A stretch of DNA of 64,000 bases, taken from NCBI GenBank assembly GCA_938082545.1, contig CALKCL010000002.1, positions 1-64,000 of the forward strand, written 5' to 3'. The position numbers and the translations under genes were made by a program. The DNA comes from an uncultured Gammaproteobacteria bacterium (lineage in GTDB: Bacteria; Pseudomonadota; Gammaproteobacteria; Ga0077536). The notes beneath the pieces were generated by a model. The model did not search any database and was not told the DNA's origin. It was given only the letters and a program-made list of their open reading frames with translations. Within the stretch, counting starts at the first letter, position 1. Every line of letters begins with the position of its first letter. This document shows positions 56,946 to 64,000 of this stretch, one piece after another.

Positions 56946-57830
56946 ATGCATAGAATGTCCGAACCTCAGCAGAGTACCCTAGCAATAGTCTACGACTTCG
57001 ACGGAACGCTTACCCCTCAGCCAATGCAAGAGTATACCGTGTTACCCGAGTTAGGCATTTCAGCTGCAAAGTTTTGGGACCTGGTAGATAAGGAAGTGCT
57101 AAGAACGGGCGGAGATCCAATACTGACTTATATGCGACTACTCGTCGAACAAATTGAAGCCAATAAAGCGCATCTAAGCCGAGAGGCTCTAAGAAACCTA
57201 GCGACAGAAATCAAATATTACCCTGGTGTAGATGAATGGTTTGACCGTATCAACAGTTATGTAAAAGAAAGTTCTAAGGGACTGATAAAAATAAAACACT
57301 ACATCGTGTCAGCTGGACTTAGTGAAATACTTGAAGGAATCAGTATAAAAAAACACTTCAGCCAGATATACGCATCACAATATTATTTTGACCATCATGA
57401 AGCCGCGCGATTTCCAACGATAGTTATAAATGACACGGCGAAAACGCAATACTTATTTAAAATAAATAAAGGTCGGGAAGAGCCTTTAGAAACTATTAAT
57501 GAGTACATGCCAGAGGAAAAACGCCCAATCCCTTTCCAAAACATGCTCTATATCGGAGATGGGTTAACCGATGTTCCGTGTATGACTGTTGTAAAGAAGT
57601 ATGGTGGATTTGCAGTCGCGGTGCATCGACCTCGAAGTAAAGCTGCAATTACGGCATGCCAGAAGCTAACTTCTGCGGATCGAATCGATTTCTATGCTCC
57701 GGCCGACTATCGTGCAGGCTCTAAACTTGAAAATCGTGTCAAAAAAATCATAGATCTAATGATCGCTAGGAGCCTCTTTGAGCAGGAAAGAAAAAGCTTC
57801 CTTAAAAAATCCGGAAATAAAATTTTATGA
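56946..57830 (+). CDS. HAD-superfamily phosphatase, phosphoserine-phosphatase-like
   Basis: This protein of about 294 residues carries HAD motif I YDFDGTLTPQPMQEY near residue 17. The YIVSAGLSEIL region is motif II, and YIGDGLTDVPCM is motif IV. The frame is open upstream to a TTG at 56865, but the ATGs at 56946 and 56955, behind AAAAGGA, are the credible starts. The cap region is larger than in SerB. The substrate is unknown. It overlaps the lipoprotein gene by 4 bp. Confidence 0.8.
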   Translation: MHRMSEPQQSTLAIVYDFDGTLTPQPMQEYTVLPELGISAAKFWDLVDKEVLRTGGDPILTYMRLLVEQIEANKAHLSREALRNLATEIKYYPGVDEWFDRINSYVKESSKGLIKIKHYIVSAGLSEILEGISIKKHFSQIYASQYYFDHHEAARFPTIVINDTAKTQYLFKINKGREEPLETINEYMPEEKRPIPFQNMLYIGDGLTDVPCMTVVKKYGGFAVAVHRPRSKAAITACQKLTSADRIDFYAPADYRAGSKLENRVKKIIDLMIARSLFEQERKSFLKKSGNKIL

Positions 57831-58336
57831 ATGTCTTGAAATTAGTAACTATTGTCTTATTTGCTCTTGTGCTTGGATGCTCACAATTAAAGATCCCAAA
57901 GCTCCCTTCCGTATCTATGCCCGATCTTCCCAAGCTCAAATTAATGTCGTCTGAGGGGCAAACGACCACTCCTCGTCCTCTGATAGCTGCGAGACTTACA
58001 AACCCTCAGAATAGCACGCAAGTTCCAAAAATCACCGTAGGTAAGCTGATAGAATTCGCAGAAAGAGGATATTCCTGCCAGTGTGTAGGCAACAGGTTTG
58101 TCGATGAGTGGGAAAAGACCAGCTCTGGGTTTCAGCTTAAAATAAATTCTACTACTCTCGATACCGTTCAGTTTAGCTGCGCTAAAAATGATGAGCGCCT
58201 AAGTTGTTATGTCAAGGAAATCGACCTAGGGGACGATATATCACCCATATCTGAACGTTATCTTTCAGGAAGTAAATTTATTGAAGAGATTTACTTTAAG
58301 GGTCGCTCGTGTGCCAGAACCGCACCCTGTCCATAG
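57827..58336 (+). CDS. Lipoprotein of unknown function
   Basis: This 169-residue protein has a lipobox (LVLGC, Cys18) after a hydrophobic helix. A proline-rich linker with repeated K-x-P and L-P units follows (IPKLPSVSMPDLPKLKL). The C-terminal domain has four cysteines (ESYSCQCV-like YSCQCVGNRF, QFSCAKNDERLSCYV) and ends CARTAPCP. I recognise no family. It is the last gene of the 55-58 kb run. Confidence 0.6.
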   Translation: MNVLKLVTIVLFALVLGCSQLKIPKLPSVSMPDLPKLKLMSSEGQTTTPRPLIAARLTNPQNSTQVPKITVGKLIEFAERGYSCQCVGNRFVDEWEKTSSGFQLKINSTTLDTVQFSCAKNDERLSCYVKEIDLGDDISPISERYLSGSKFIEEIYFKGRSCARTAPCP

Positions 58337-58368
58337 TTCAATCTAATAGCGGGATAAAATCACACACA

Positions 58369-59295
58369 TCAATAGCAAGGAACCTCGCTATCAATTTCTT
58401 TCGACCAAGCATCGATACCACCGACCAAATTGAAAACCCTTGAATAACCTTGATCGCGAAAATATTCCGCAGCAGAGCGACTTCTAATACCCGTATGACA
58501 CTGAAATACCAACATATCATCTCGGTTTAAGGTATCGATGAGTTTTACTGCGGGCTCGTCTAATAAAATAGACCCTTCGATAAAAGCGATTTCCCTTTCG
58601 GCTAACTCTCTGACATCGAACAGGTAAAGATCAGCCTGCTCATCTAAGAGAGCCTTAAGTTCGTGCACTGTTATTTCAGACACAGAAGGAGGAGCATTAG
58701 GATTGGTAATACTGAAGGCATTCCCATCTGGCGTGCTCTCCATATCTATGGTCAATCCATTAGCACGCTTAGCCGACCGAAAGTTGAAACACAATTTCAG
58801 CCCATTAGACTCAACTACAATCTCATTTCCCGTAAGAGGAGACAAACTAAATTCATGCACCCAGTTATCATCGATATTTAAATGCACTGATAGGTCAGCA
58901 TGTTGCCTGCCAACCTCTTCTATAGCCGCAACTGCAGCCTCTGTTACTGTTATTTCTGGCACGCTTATAGCACCTTTATCAAGCCCTAGCTGCTCATACA
59001 GCTCGTTACTCTTGGCCATTTGCTCAACAAGATCGCAACCTCCTATAAACTCTCCGCTGGCATAAAGCTGTGGAATAGTAGGCCAATCTGAATATTCTTT
59101 TATCCCGGAACGCATCTCTTCATCAGCCAGTATGTCTACCGTATGGTATTTATCCGTCATTCCATTGAGAACTGCGATGACACGAGATGAAAAACCACAC
59201 TGAGGAGCTTCTCGATTACCTTTCATAAACAAGACAATTTCGTTGCTCTTAATAACATCCTCAATCCGCTGTTTAAGCATTTCTGAAACTGACAT
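58369..59295 (-). CDS. Monothiol glutaredoxin / HesB-like / rhodanese three-domain fusion
   Basis: This 308-residue protein joins three domains. Residues 1-108 are a Grx4-type monothiol glutaredoxin with the cluster-binding motif CGFS (Cys33), WPTIPQLYASGEFIGGCDL and a glutathione site. Residues 114-200 look like a HesB/ErpA A-type carrier domain (ITVTEAAVAAIEEVGRQ), but only Cys169 remains of the three cysteines. Residues 206-308 are a rhodanese domain with the catalytic loop CHTGIRSRS (Cys266). The first domain suggests a role in iron-sulfur cluster delivery and the last in sulfur transfer. Transcribed with the GST gene behind it (22 bp). Confidence 0.85.
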   Translation of the reverse strand: MSVSEMLKQRIEDVIKSNEIVLFMKGNREAPQCGFSSRVIAVLNGMTDKYHTVDILADEEMRSGIKEYSDWPTIPQLYASGEFIGGCDLVEQMAKSNELYEQLGLDKGAISVPEITVTEAAVAAIEEVGRQHADLSVHLNIDDNWVHEFSLSPLTGNEIVVESNGLKLCFNFRSAKRANGLTIDMESTPDGNAFSITNPNAPPSVSEITVHELKALLDEQADLYLFDVRELAEREIAFIEGSILLDEPAVKLIDTLNRDDMLVFQCHTGIRSRSAAEYFRDQGYSRVFNLVGGIDAWSKEIDSEVPCY

Positions 59296-59317
59296 AAATT
59301 CTTTCCTTTTTTAGGCT

Positions 59318-60454
59318 TTATTGATTTTTTAATCGACTGTTCTCTTGGACCAACTGATAGTTTTTTCTTGCCAATCTCTCTTTGACATCAAGGTCAAACA
59401 AAGCACTTGCCCCAAGTTTAGTAAATAGTTCAAACGTGAGCTCTTTATCGCTTTCACTAGAGCCATTATAAGCATCTAACACTCTTTGCAACATCCATTG
59501 CGGATAGGTCATCAAAGCACGTTTTTCTTCAACCACATGATTTGTTCCACGTCCCAGCTTAAATTTGCATTCACCGAAATATCTAGGCACTGATAAGCTT
59601 CGATTAATTCTCAACCAGCTCTGTAACATCGTAACTTCATGAATTAGTGTAGGAACAAAATCCTTGGATAAATGAGCGACAAGAGCTATAAAAGTAGGAC
59701 GATTCGTATCTTCTCTGCTGTACCTTTCCCTCGGGCGCTCATTGCATAGACCCAATCTCTCAATCCACTCAACAACTTTCGGGGCATGTTCTGTCATCAA
59801 TTGTCGGGAATAAGGATCTCGGCAAAGATGTGCATACAAGGGGCCGTAGAATGCAAAATCTCCTAAGGAGGGAATCCCTCCAAGCAGATAAGGCACTACC
59901 GCCAAGTGATTTTCGAATAAATTCAAGAACTCAAGATACTCCGACTCTATAGTTTTCTTTGTTCTTGCCGTGACTCCTAGCTTCGGAAGCCATCCATGAA
60001 ACGTCGCACCTATCTTCTCACCTATGCATTTTTGATCGGCAACAGAATAGCTCGGATCGTTGTTCCGTCCCATTTCTGCGGTAATGAAGTCGTAATCGTA
60101 TGTCCATCGATAATGCAATGCAGGCAGTTTTAGCCACTCATCACCAATGAGTTCTAACCAATAGCTAACCACTTTCTCTGGTGCTGAATCAGGAATTGCC
60201 GGCCTCTCAGGAAAAAGAGACTCATAGTGATCTATCATGTCCGATGTATCTTGAAGCACTCTCCCATCAGACAAAGCAATCACCGGAATGACAGGAAACC
60301 CAACTTTTTTCACAATTTCTGCTGAAAAACTTTGACGATCAGGATGTTTCTCGACAAAAGGAATTCCTTTGAAGCGAAGATACGCTCTTATCTTTCCTGC
60401 GTAGTAGGAACACTCGTACCCATAAAGAATATCAACGGAATCACTCATTAACAT
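59318..60454 (-). CDS. Glutathione S-transferase family protein
   Basis: This 378-residue protein has an N-terminal thioredoxin-like GST domain (YGYECSYYAGKIRAYLRFKG; PVIALSDGRVLQDTSDMIDH, residues 8-80). A helical domain follows with GGIPSLGDFAFYGPLYAHL (about 190-210), the usual N-capping position. The C-terminal 120 residues (RYFGECKFKLGRGTNHVV and beyond) extend past a normal GST. The catalytic residue is unclear: Cys11 and Tyr13/14 are candidates. Substrate unknown. It starts 22 bp upstream of the glutaredoxin fusion, in the same direction. Confidence 0.8.
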   Translation of the reverse strand: MLMSDSVDILYGYECSYYAGKIRAYLRFKGIPFVEKHPDRQSFSAEIVKKVGFPVIPVIALSDGRVLQDTSDMIDHYESLFPERPAIPDSAPEKVVSYWLELIGDEWLKLPALHYRWTYDYDFITAEMGRNNDPSYSVADQKCIGEKIGATFHGWLPKLGVTARTKKTIESEYLEFLNLFENHLAVVPYLLGGIPSLGDFAFYGPLYAHLCRDPYSRQLMTEHAPKVVEWIERLGLCNERPRERYSREDTNRPTFIALVAHLSKDFVPTLIHEVTMLQSWLRINRSLSVPRYFGECKFKLGRGTNHVVEEKRALMTYPQWMLQRVLDAYNGSSESDKELTFELFTKLGASALFDLDVKERLARKNYQLVQENSRLKNQ

Positions 60455-60522
60455 TTCCTTGAAAGCCGCTTTTAGACGCCCGCTCTGCTCACACTAAAGC
60501 CTAGTATAAAATACTCGATGAA

Positions 60523-60966
60523 CTATTTTTGGCTGTGTTGCTGCTTCATCCGCTCCAACTCCTCCCAACCCAGGTATGAGGTAAAGCCATCATCGTCGTA
60601 GAACAATATTGAGCCATTGCAGATAAATAAATACTCCGTATCTTCAAGAGCAGTAGTCGCTCCATGCAACATTCCATTAGGTTCATAAACGTAGTCACCA
60701 GCATCTAAAGTGCCGTCTCGGACTTGTAATTTTCCTGAAAGAATGAATGTATGAGAGGCAGATAAATGTTTGTGTTGAGGAGCGGTAAACCCCTTGAGCC
60801 ATCTAAACTGTACGGCCCAACTTCCTGATTCAGACCCAGTCCACAGAACTTTTATAAATGCACGTTCCGGATCAAACGGTTGTGGTATCCATTCTGCATC
60901 ACTGCATTTGACAAGAGTGTCCATCAACTCAGAATTAATCGGCGAAATATTTTGTGGAAATGCCAT
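60523..60966 (-). CDS. Cupin-domain protein
   Basis: This 147-residue single-cupin protein has motif 1 TAPQHKHLSASHTFILSGKL, with two histidines placed as metal ligands. Motif 2 is AGDYVYEPNGMLHGATT. It resembles dihydroxyacetophenone dioxygenase-like and other ring- or diketone-cleaving cupins. Function is not certain. It lies between the GST and SDR genes on the same strand. The upstream GGGGGAG is a strong ribosome binding site. Confidence 0.75.
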   Translation of the reverse strand: MAFPQNISPINSELMDTLVKCSDAEWIPQPFDPERAFIKVLWTGSESGSWAVQFRWLKGFTAPQHKHLSASHTFILSGKLQVRDGTLDAGDYVYEPNGMLHGATTALEDTEYLFICNGSILFYDDDGFTSYLGWEELERMKQQHSQK

Positions 60967-61041
60967 ATTCTCCCCCCTTTGAAAATTTAGTAAAAAATAT
61001 CTTTTCCAGATATCTCTTGTCTGGTTAACTTACCACAGAAA

Positions 61042-61773
61042 CTACCAAGGTTCCGAAGCTGTGCGCACATCGACCTCGAAGCTCCAACCTGTCTTCGGCT
61101 GTTTCCAGAGATATTCAAAAGCATCAACGATTGACTCTATTTTCAATAGTCGATCTCGACCAATTTTATCAATTAAGCCGGGATATTTAGTGGCTATTTT
61201 TTCACCATCTATGGCTCCGTCGATGACAACATGTCCCACATGGATCCCATCTGGACCGTATTCTTTAGCAAGAGCCTGAGCAAACCCCCTCAAGGCTGAC
61301 TTAGATGAATTGAACGCACCGAATCCAGCCTTTCCTCTCATCGAGGCGCTAGCTCCCGTAAATAAGATAGTACCCTCTCCACGTGGCTTCAAATACTTTA
61401 GCGCCTCTCTAGAAAAGATAAAGCCGCCTAAGCAACAGACGCGCCAGGCTTGTTCGAAATAATCGACAGTCATCTCCTCGATCCGACCAGGAGTATTGTT
61501 ACCAGCATTATAAACCGCAAGCGCTATTGTCCCGACGGATGACGCTTGAGAATACAGCGAAGCCACGTCGGATTCACTAGTGGTATCAGCAACTATCGCC
61601 GTTGCCTGTCCACCATTTGTTCTTATCACATTTACGACTTGTTCGAGATTGCTAAGCGTTCTTCCTGCAACAACGACATGTAATCCATGTTGCGCAAATC
61701 GGTGGCATAGCTGTGCACCCATTCCGCGGTCAGGGCCAACCCCTATGATAATAGCCACATCCATTGCTACCAC
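61042..61773 (-). CDS. Short-chain dehydrogenase/reductase family protein with Phe in place of catalytic Tyr
   Basis: This 243-residue Rossmann protein has the SDR cofactor loop GVGPDRGMG (residues 11-19) and VYNAGNN near residue 88. In the active-site helix, where YxxxK is expected, it has FNSSK (Phe154, Lys158). A serine-rich loop (ASAS, 141-144) precedes it. HVVIDGAID follows near residue 196, typical of a subfamily that, as I recall, also lacks the Tyr. It may be a non-reducing SDR or a binding protein. It lies upstream of the cupin gene. Confidence 0.78.
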   Translation of the reverse strand: MVAMDVAIIIGVGPDRGMGAQLCHRFAQHGLHVVVAGRTLSNLEQVVNVIRTNGGQATAIVADTTSESDVASLYSQASSVGTIALAVYNAGNNTPGRIEEMTVDYFEQAWRVCCLGGFIFSREALKYLKPRGEGTILFTGASASMRGKAGFGAFNSSKSALRGFAQALAKEYGPDGIHVGHVVIDGAIDGEKIATKYPGLIDKIGRDRLLKIESIVDAFEYLWKQPKTGWSFEVDVRTASEPW

Positions 61774-61948
61774 TCCTCTCTAGATTAATTTCTATCATTT
61801 ACTTCAATTACTGAAGCTTTCTAAGTAGACCATACTATGGTAAAAAATCAAACCTTCATTAACTCAATTATTTTTCATATAGAAAAAATCTCTAGCGGCG
61901 TTTTTTCAACTCCGGCTATAGAGAAAAAGCTAATATATTCTTGATAAC

Positions 61949-63274
61949 TCAGCGTCCGCTAGACAAATTTGATACATCAAATAATCTTCTAACTTGTGAT
62001 GGCTTGACGGAAACATATTCCGCGGGGCCTGTTGAAACCCCGATAGTGCCATTGTTATCACGAACATTTAAAGCGATAGAGCCTCGCCACCTAGGCGTCG
62101 AATATTGCTCTTCTTTACTTTCTGTCGCGTTCGAATGTCCATATATAGTTGTAAAAATCTTCCACAACAAACCGTCGTGATCGTACACCAGGGTAGTGGC
62201 GATCGATCCAGTATCTGAGTCAACGAAAATGACTCGTTTCCCATAAGGATGGTCTTTCCACCGAGGCGTAGCCTCGACAACATAACAGGGACGAAGCTGC
62301 CAACGATCAAGAGGGATTAAACTTAGTTTTCCGTGTGATAACGGCGTAGGATTTTTGGAGTTTGTCACGTGCAGAACAACTTTCTGCCCCAAATATCGCC
62401 ATTCATTATCCATGACTAAACCTGAGAAGCCTTCAAAGTCATCCAGTGTCCAGTTAGTACCAACCCAGCTATCGGCTCTCTCACGCGCGGATAATCGACG
62501 AACTCTTCGTTCACTCGGGAGATAAGAGTTAACTTGATCACCTTTCGTTTGGTCGAGCGGCCGCTCAATCACAAACTTCATGCCCGCCATATCGAAAGGC
62601 GACTTGAATTCAAGATACTCTTTATAGAGTAAATGCTTACTCCCATCTACTTTCATTCGATAATTTGTTGAAGCTTCAGAAGCTAGTTTAGATAAATATA
62701 CGCGCTGATAAAACATATCGAAATGACGGTCAACATGTCCACCACCCCGCATCACGCTTTTAATTTGATTGCCTTTCTTATTGCCTTTTGTAGGTGCCAC
62801 ATTGAAAGATTTATTCTCGACTCGATAGCCGTATCGCTGCCAGCGATGGATATTGTTATAGGCTACCATCCAACCCGCATTTTCAGTTTTCTCAGCCTCA
62901 ATCTGCTGGAATGAAAAAGGCTTCCCGGCGGTGTAATTTAGAAGTTCGCCCACCGAACCGATCTTAGCTTCGTTTTCAAAGCGCTTCGAAGCGGCCTGAT
63001 ATTTGGGGTGTGCAGCGTAATTCTCTGTTTCCGCAAGTTCTAATGAAAGCTCTTTAAATTCAAAATGTTCTGCGTAACCAGGTGGAAGATACCGAGACAA
63101 ATCGGGAACAGAAGATTGTCCGTATGTTCCCGGACTCAAGCCATCCTTCGGCGCCTCAGAGTGTTCGTCTAACCAACTCAGCAATCCCCCGTAGGACGAC
63201 TCTGCTACCGCAGCGGTGGGCAAACATAAAACACAGACGCAAACAGTAACCAGAAAACTTTTAATCGCAGTCAT
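61949..63274 (-). CDS. DUF1329 outer-membrane/periplasmic protein
   Basis: This 441-residue protein starts with a signal peptide (MTAIKSFLVTVCVCVLCLPT, cut near AVAES). DUF1329 family traits are the VAYNNIHRWQRYGYRVEN stretch near residue 134, and WRYLGQKVVLHV with CYVVEATPRWKDHPYGKRVI, a fold like LolA/LolB lipoprotein carriers. These genes often sit in clusters for hydrophobic substrates such as steroids or aromatics in marine proteobacteria. The thiolase next to it fits that. Function unknown. Confidence 0.85.
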   Translation of the reverse strand: MTAIKSFLVTVCVCVLCLPTAAVAESSYGGLLSWLDEHSEAPKDGLSPGTYGQSSVPDLSRYLPPGYAEHFEFKELSLELAETENYAAHPKYQAASKRFENEAKIGSVGELLNYTAGKPFSFQQIEAEKTENAGWMVAYNNIHRWQRYGYRVENKSFNVAPTKGNKKGNQIKSVMRGGGHVDRHFDMFYQRVYLSKLASEASTNYRMKVDGSKHLLYKEYLEFKSPFDMAGMKFVIERPLDQTKGDQVNSYLPSERRVRRLSARERADSWVGTNWTLDDFEGFSGLVMDNEWRYLGQKVVLHVTNSKNPTPLSHGKLSLIPLDRWQLRPCYVVEATPRWKDHPYGKRVIFVDSDTGSIATTLVYDHDGLLWKIFTTIYGHSNATESKEEQYSTPRWRGSIALNVRDNNGTIGVSTGPAEYVSVKPSQVRRLFDVSNLSSGR

Positions 63275-63332
63275 TACTTCTTCCCCTTAGAACTCGACAA
63301 ACGAGAGCAATTTAATTACCGAAAGACAAAAA

Positions 63333-63998
63333 TCAGCAGACCTCAAACAGCCCCGCAGCCCCCATGCCTCCTCCTATACACATGGTCACCACAACGTTTT
63401 TGGCTCCTCGACGTTTACCTTCTATCAATGCATGACCGACAAGTCTGCTTCCGGTCACACCATAAGGATGGCCTACCGCGATAGAACCACCGTTGACGTT
63501 TAGCTTTGAACCATCAATACCAAGCTTGTCTCGACAATATAGCACTTGGCAGGCAAAGGCCTCGTTAAGCTCCCACAAATCTATGTCTGCTATGCTCAAG
63601 CCAGCTTTCTTCAACAATTTGGGAATAGCGAAAACTGGACCAATACCCATTTCATCAGGCTCGCAACCAGCTACCGAGAACCCCCGAAAGATACCAAGAG
63701 GTTCTAATCCTTTTTGGCTCGCAAGCTTCGAGCTCATAAGCACTTGAGCGGAGGCTCCATCAGAAAACTGGCTTGCGTTACCAGCGGCAATACAACCGCC
63801 CTCAAATACGGGCTTTATCTGGGAGACACTCTCATATGTTGTTCCGGGACGAATACCTTCGTCTTCCGAAGCGGTTACTGTCCTCGTAGATGCTTCGCCT
63901 GTTTCTTTATCAACTATTTTCATTGTTGTGGTCATAGGCGCGATTTCGTCGACGAATTTCCCACTCTCGCGCGCAACAGTAGCTAAATTTTGACTCTT
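63333..63998 (-). CDS. Thiolase (acetyl-CoA acyltransferase), C-terminal part only
   Basis: The gene runs off the right edge; about 222 codons are in the window, including the reading beyond the internal ATG at 63935 ([18 protein letters not shown]). Thiolases split 3-ketoacyl-CoA or condense acetyl-CoA. Visible are [14 protein letters not shown] with the Asn-Glu pair, [16 protein letters not shown] with the catalytic His, and [10 protein letters not shown] with the second catalytic Cys. The nucleophilic Cys lies outside the window. The DUF1329 gene follows 58 bp downstream, and the two probably form one operon. Confidence 0.9.
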   Translation of the reverse strand, partial: KSQNLATVARESGKFVDEIAPMTTTMKIVDKETGEASTRTVTASEDEGIRPGTTYESVSQIKPVFEGGCIAAGNASQFSDGASAQVLMSSKLASQKGLEPLGIFRGFSVAGCEPDEMGIGPVFAIPKLLKKAGLSIADIDLWELNEAFACQVLYCRDKLGIDGSKLNVNGGSIAVGHPYGVTGSRLVGHALIEGKRRGAKNVVVTMCIGGGMGAAGLFEVC

Positions 63999-64000
63999 AG

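Overview
The window looks like a chromosomal segment of a moderately AT-leaning, free-living, probably marine gammaproteobacterium. The evidence is the gene order tig-clpP-clpX-lon-hupB-ppiD, a kinase-fold/GNAT ArgA, the lipid A genes lpxD and lpxH, AmpD, RmuC, and the PpsA/PpsR pair. No phage, transposase, CRISPR array or integrase was seen. Almost every gene belongs to a recognisable housekeeping family, so the species cannot be named from the sequence alone.

Layout, left to right. 1-1.7 kb: malate synthase and the first codons of a probable isocitrate lyase (glyoxylate shunt). 2-5.2 kb: clpS-clpA and a MaoC-type hydratase. 5.2-14.3 kb: argA, ilvD, fumC, a VKOR-thioredoxin fusion, lpxD, an HMG-CoA lyase, and glutathione reductase. 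14.3-14.8 kb: a peroxiredoxin read through an in-frame TGA (predicted selenoprotein). 14.9-23.7 kb: a long minus-strand run of a PrpF-like isomerase, a MATE exporter and a Yej-like peptide ABC importer. 23.8-25.8 kb: fabI and a dicarboxylate/glutamate symporter. 25.9-34.5 kb: the proteostasis block ppiD, tRNA-Asp, tRNA-Val, hupB, lon, clpX, clpP, tig, tRNA-Leu. 34.7-39.5 kb: a methyltransferase, rmuC, a second predicted selenoprotein (thioredoxin-like, WUGC motif) and a glutathionyl-hydroquinone reductase. 39.5-44.1 kb: a gcvT-gcvH-gcvP operon behind a tandem glycine riboswitch. 44.3-44.9 kb: four tRNA genes (Pro, Arg, His, Lys in transcription order) behind a strong promoter. 45.1-54.9 kb: ppiB, lpxH, ampD, a lone egtD, a retropepsin-like protease, an AGCS symporter, nadC, ppsA/ppsR, and an exported MhpD-like protein. 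55-58.3 kb: a five-gene run with two HAD phosphatases, a LOG protein and two envelope proteins. 58.4-64 kb: a Grx/HesB-like/rhodanese fusion, a GST, a cupin, an SDR, a DUF1329 protein and a truncated thiolase.

The most notable observation is the pair of selenoproteins. In both, the TGA sits exactly where the family has its catalytic cysteine, the frame continues as good family sequence, and a short hairpin with a CGUG-containing 5-nt loop begins its loop 21 or 20 nt after the UGA. Standard gene callers will split or truncate both genes. They sit in a window rich in thiol chemistry (glutathione reductase, a monothiol glutaredoxin fusion, two GST-family enzymes, VKOR-Trx, EgtD). This suggests, as inference, that the organism relies heavily on thiol/selenol redox defence. 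The selenocysteine machinery itself (selA, selB, selC, selD) is not in this window.
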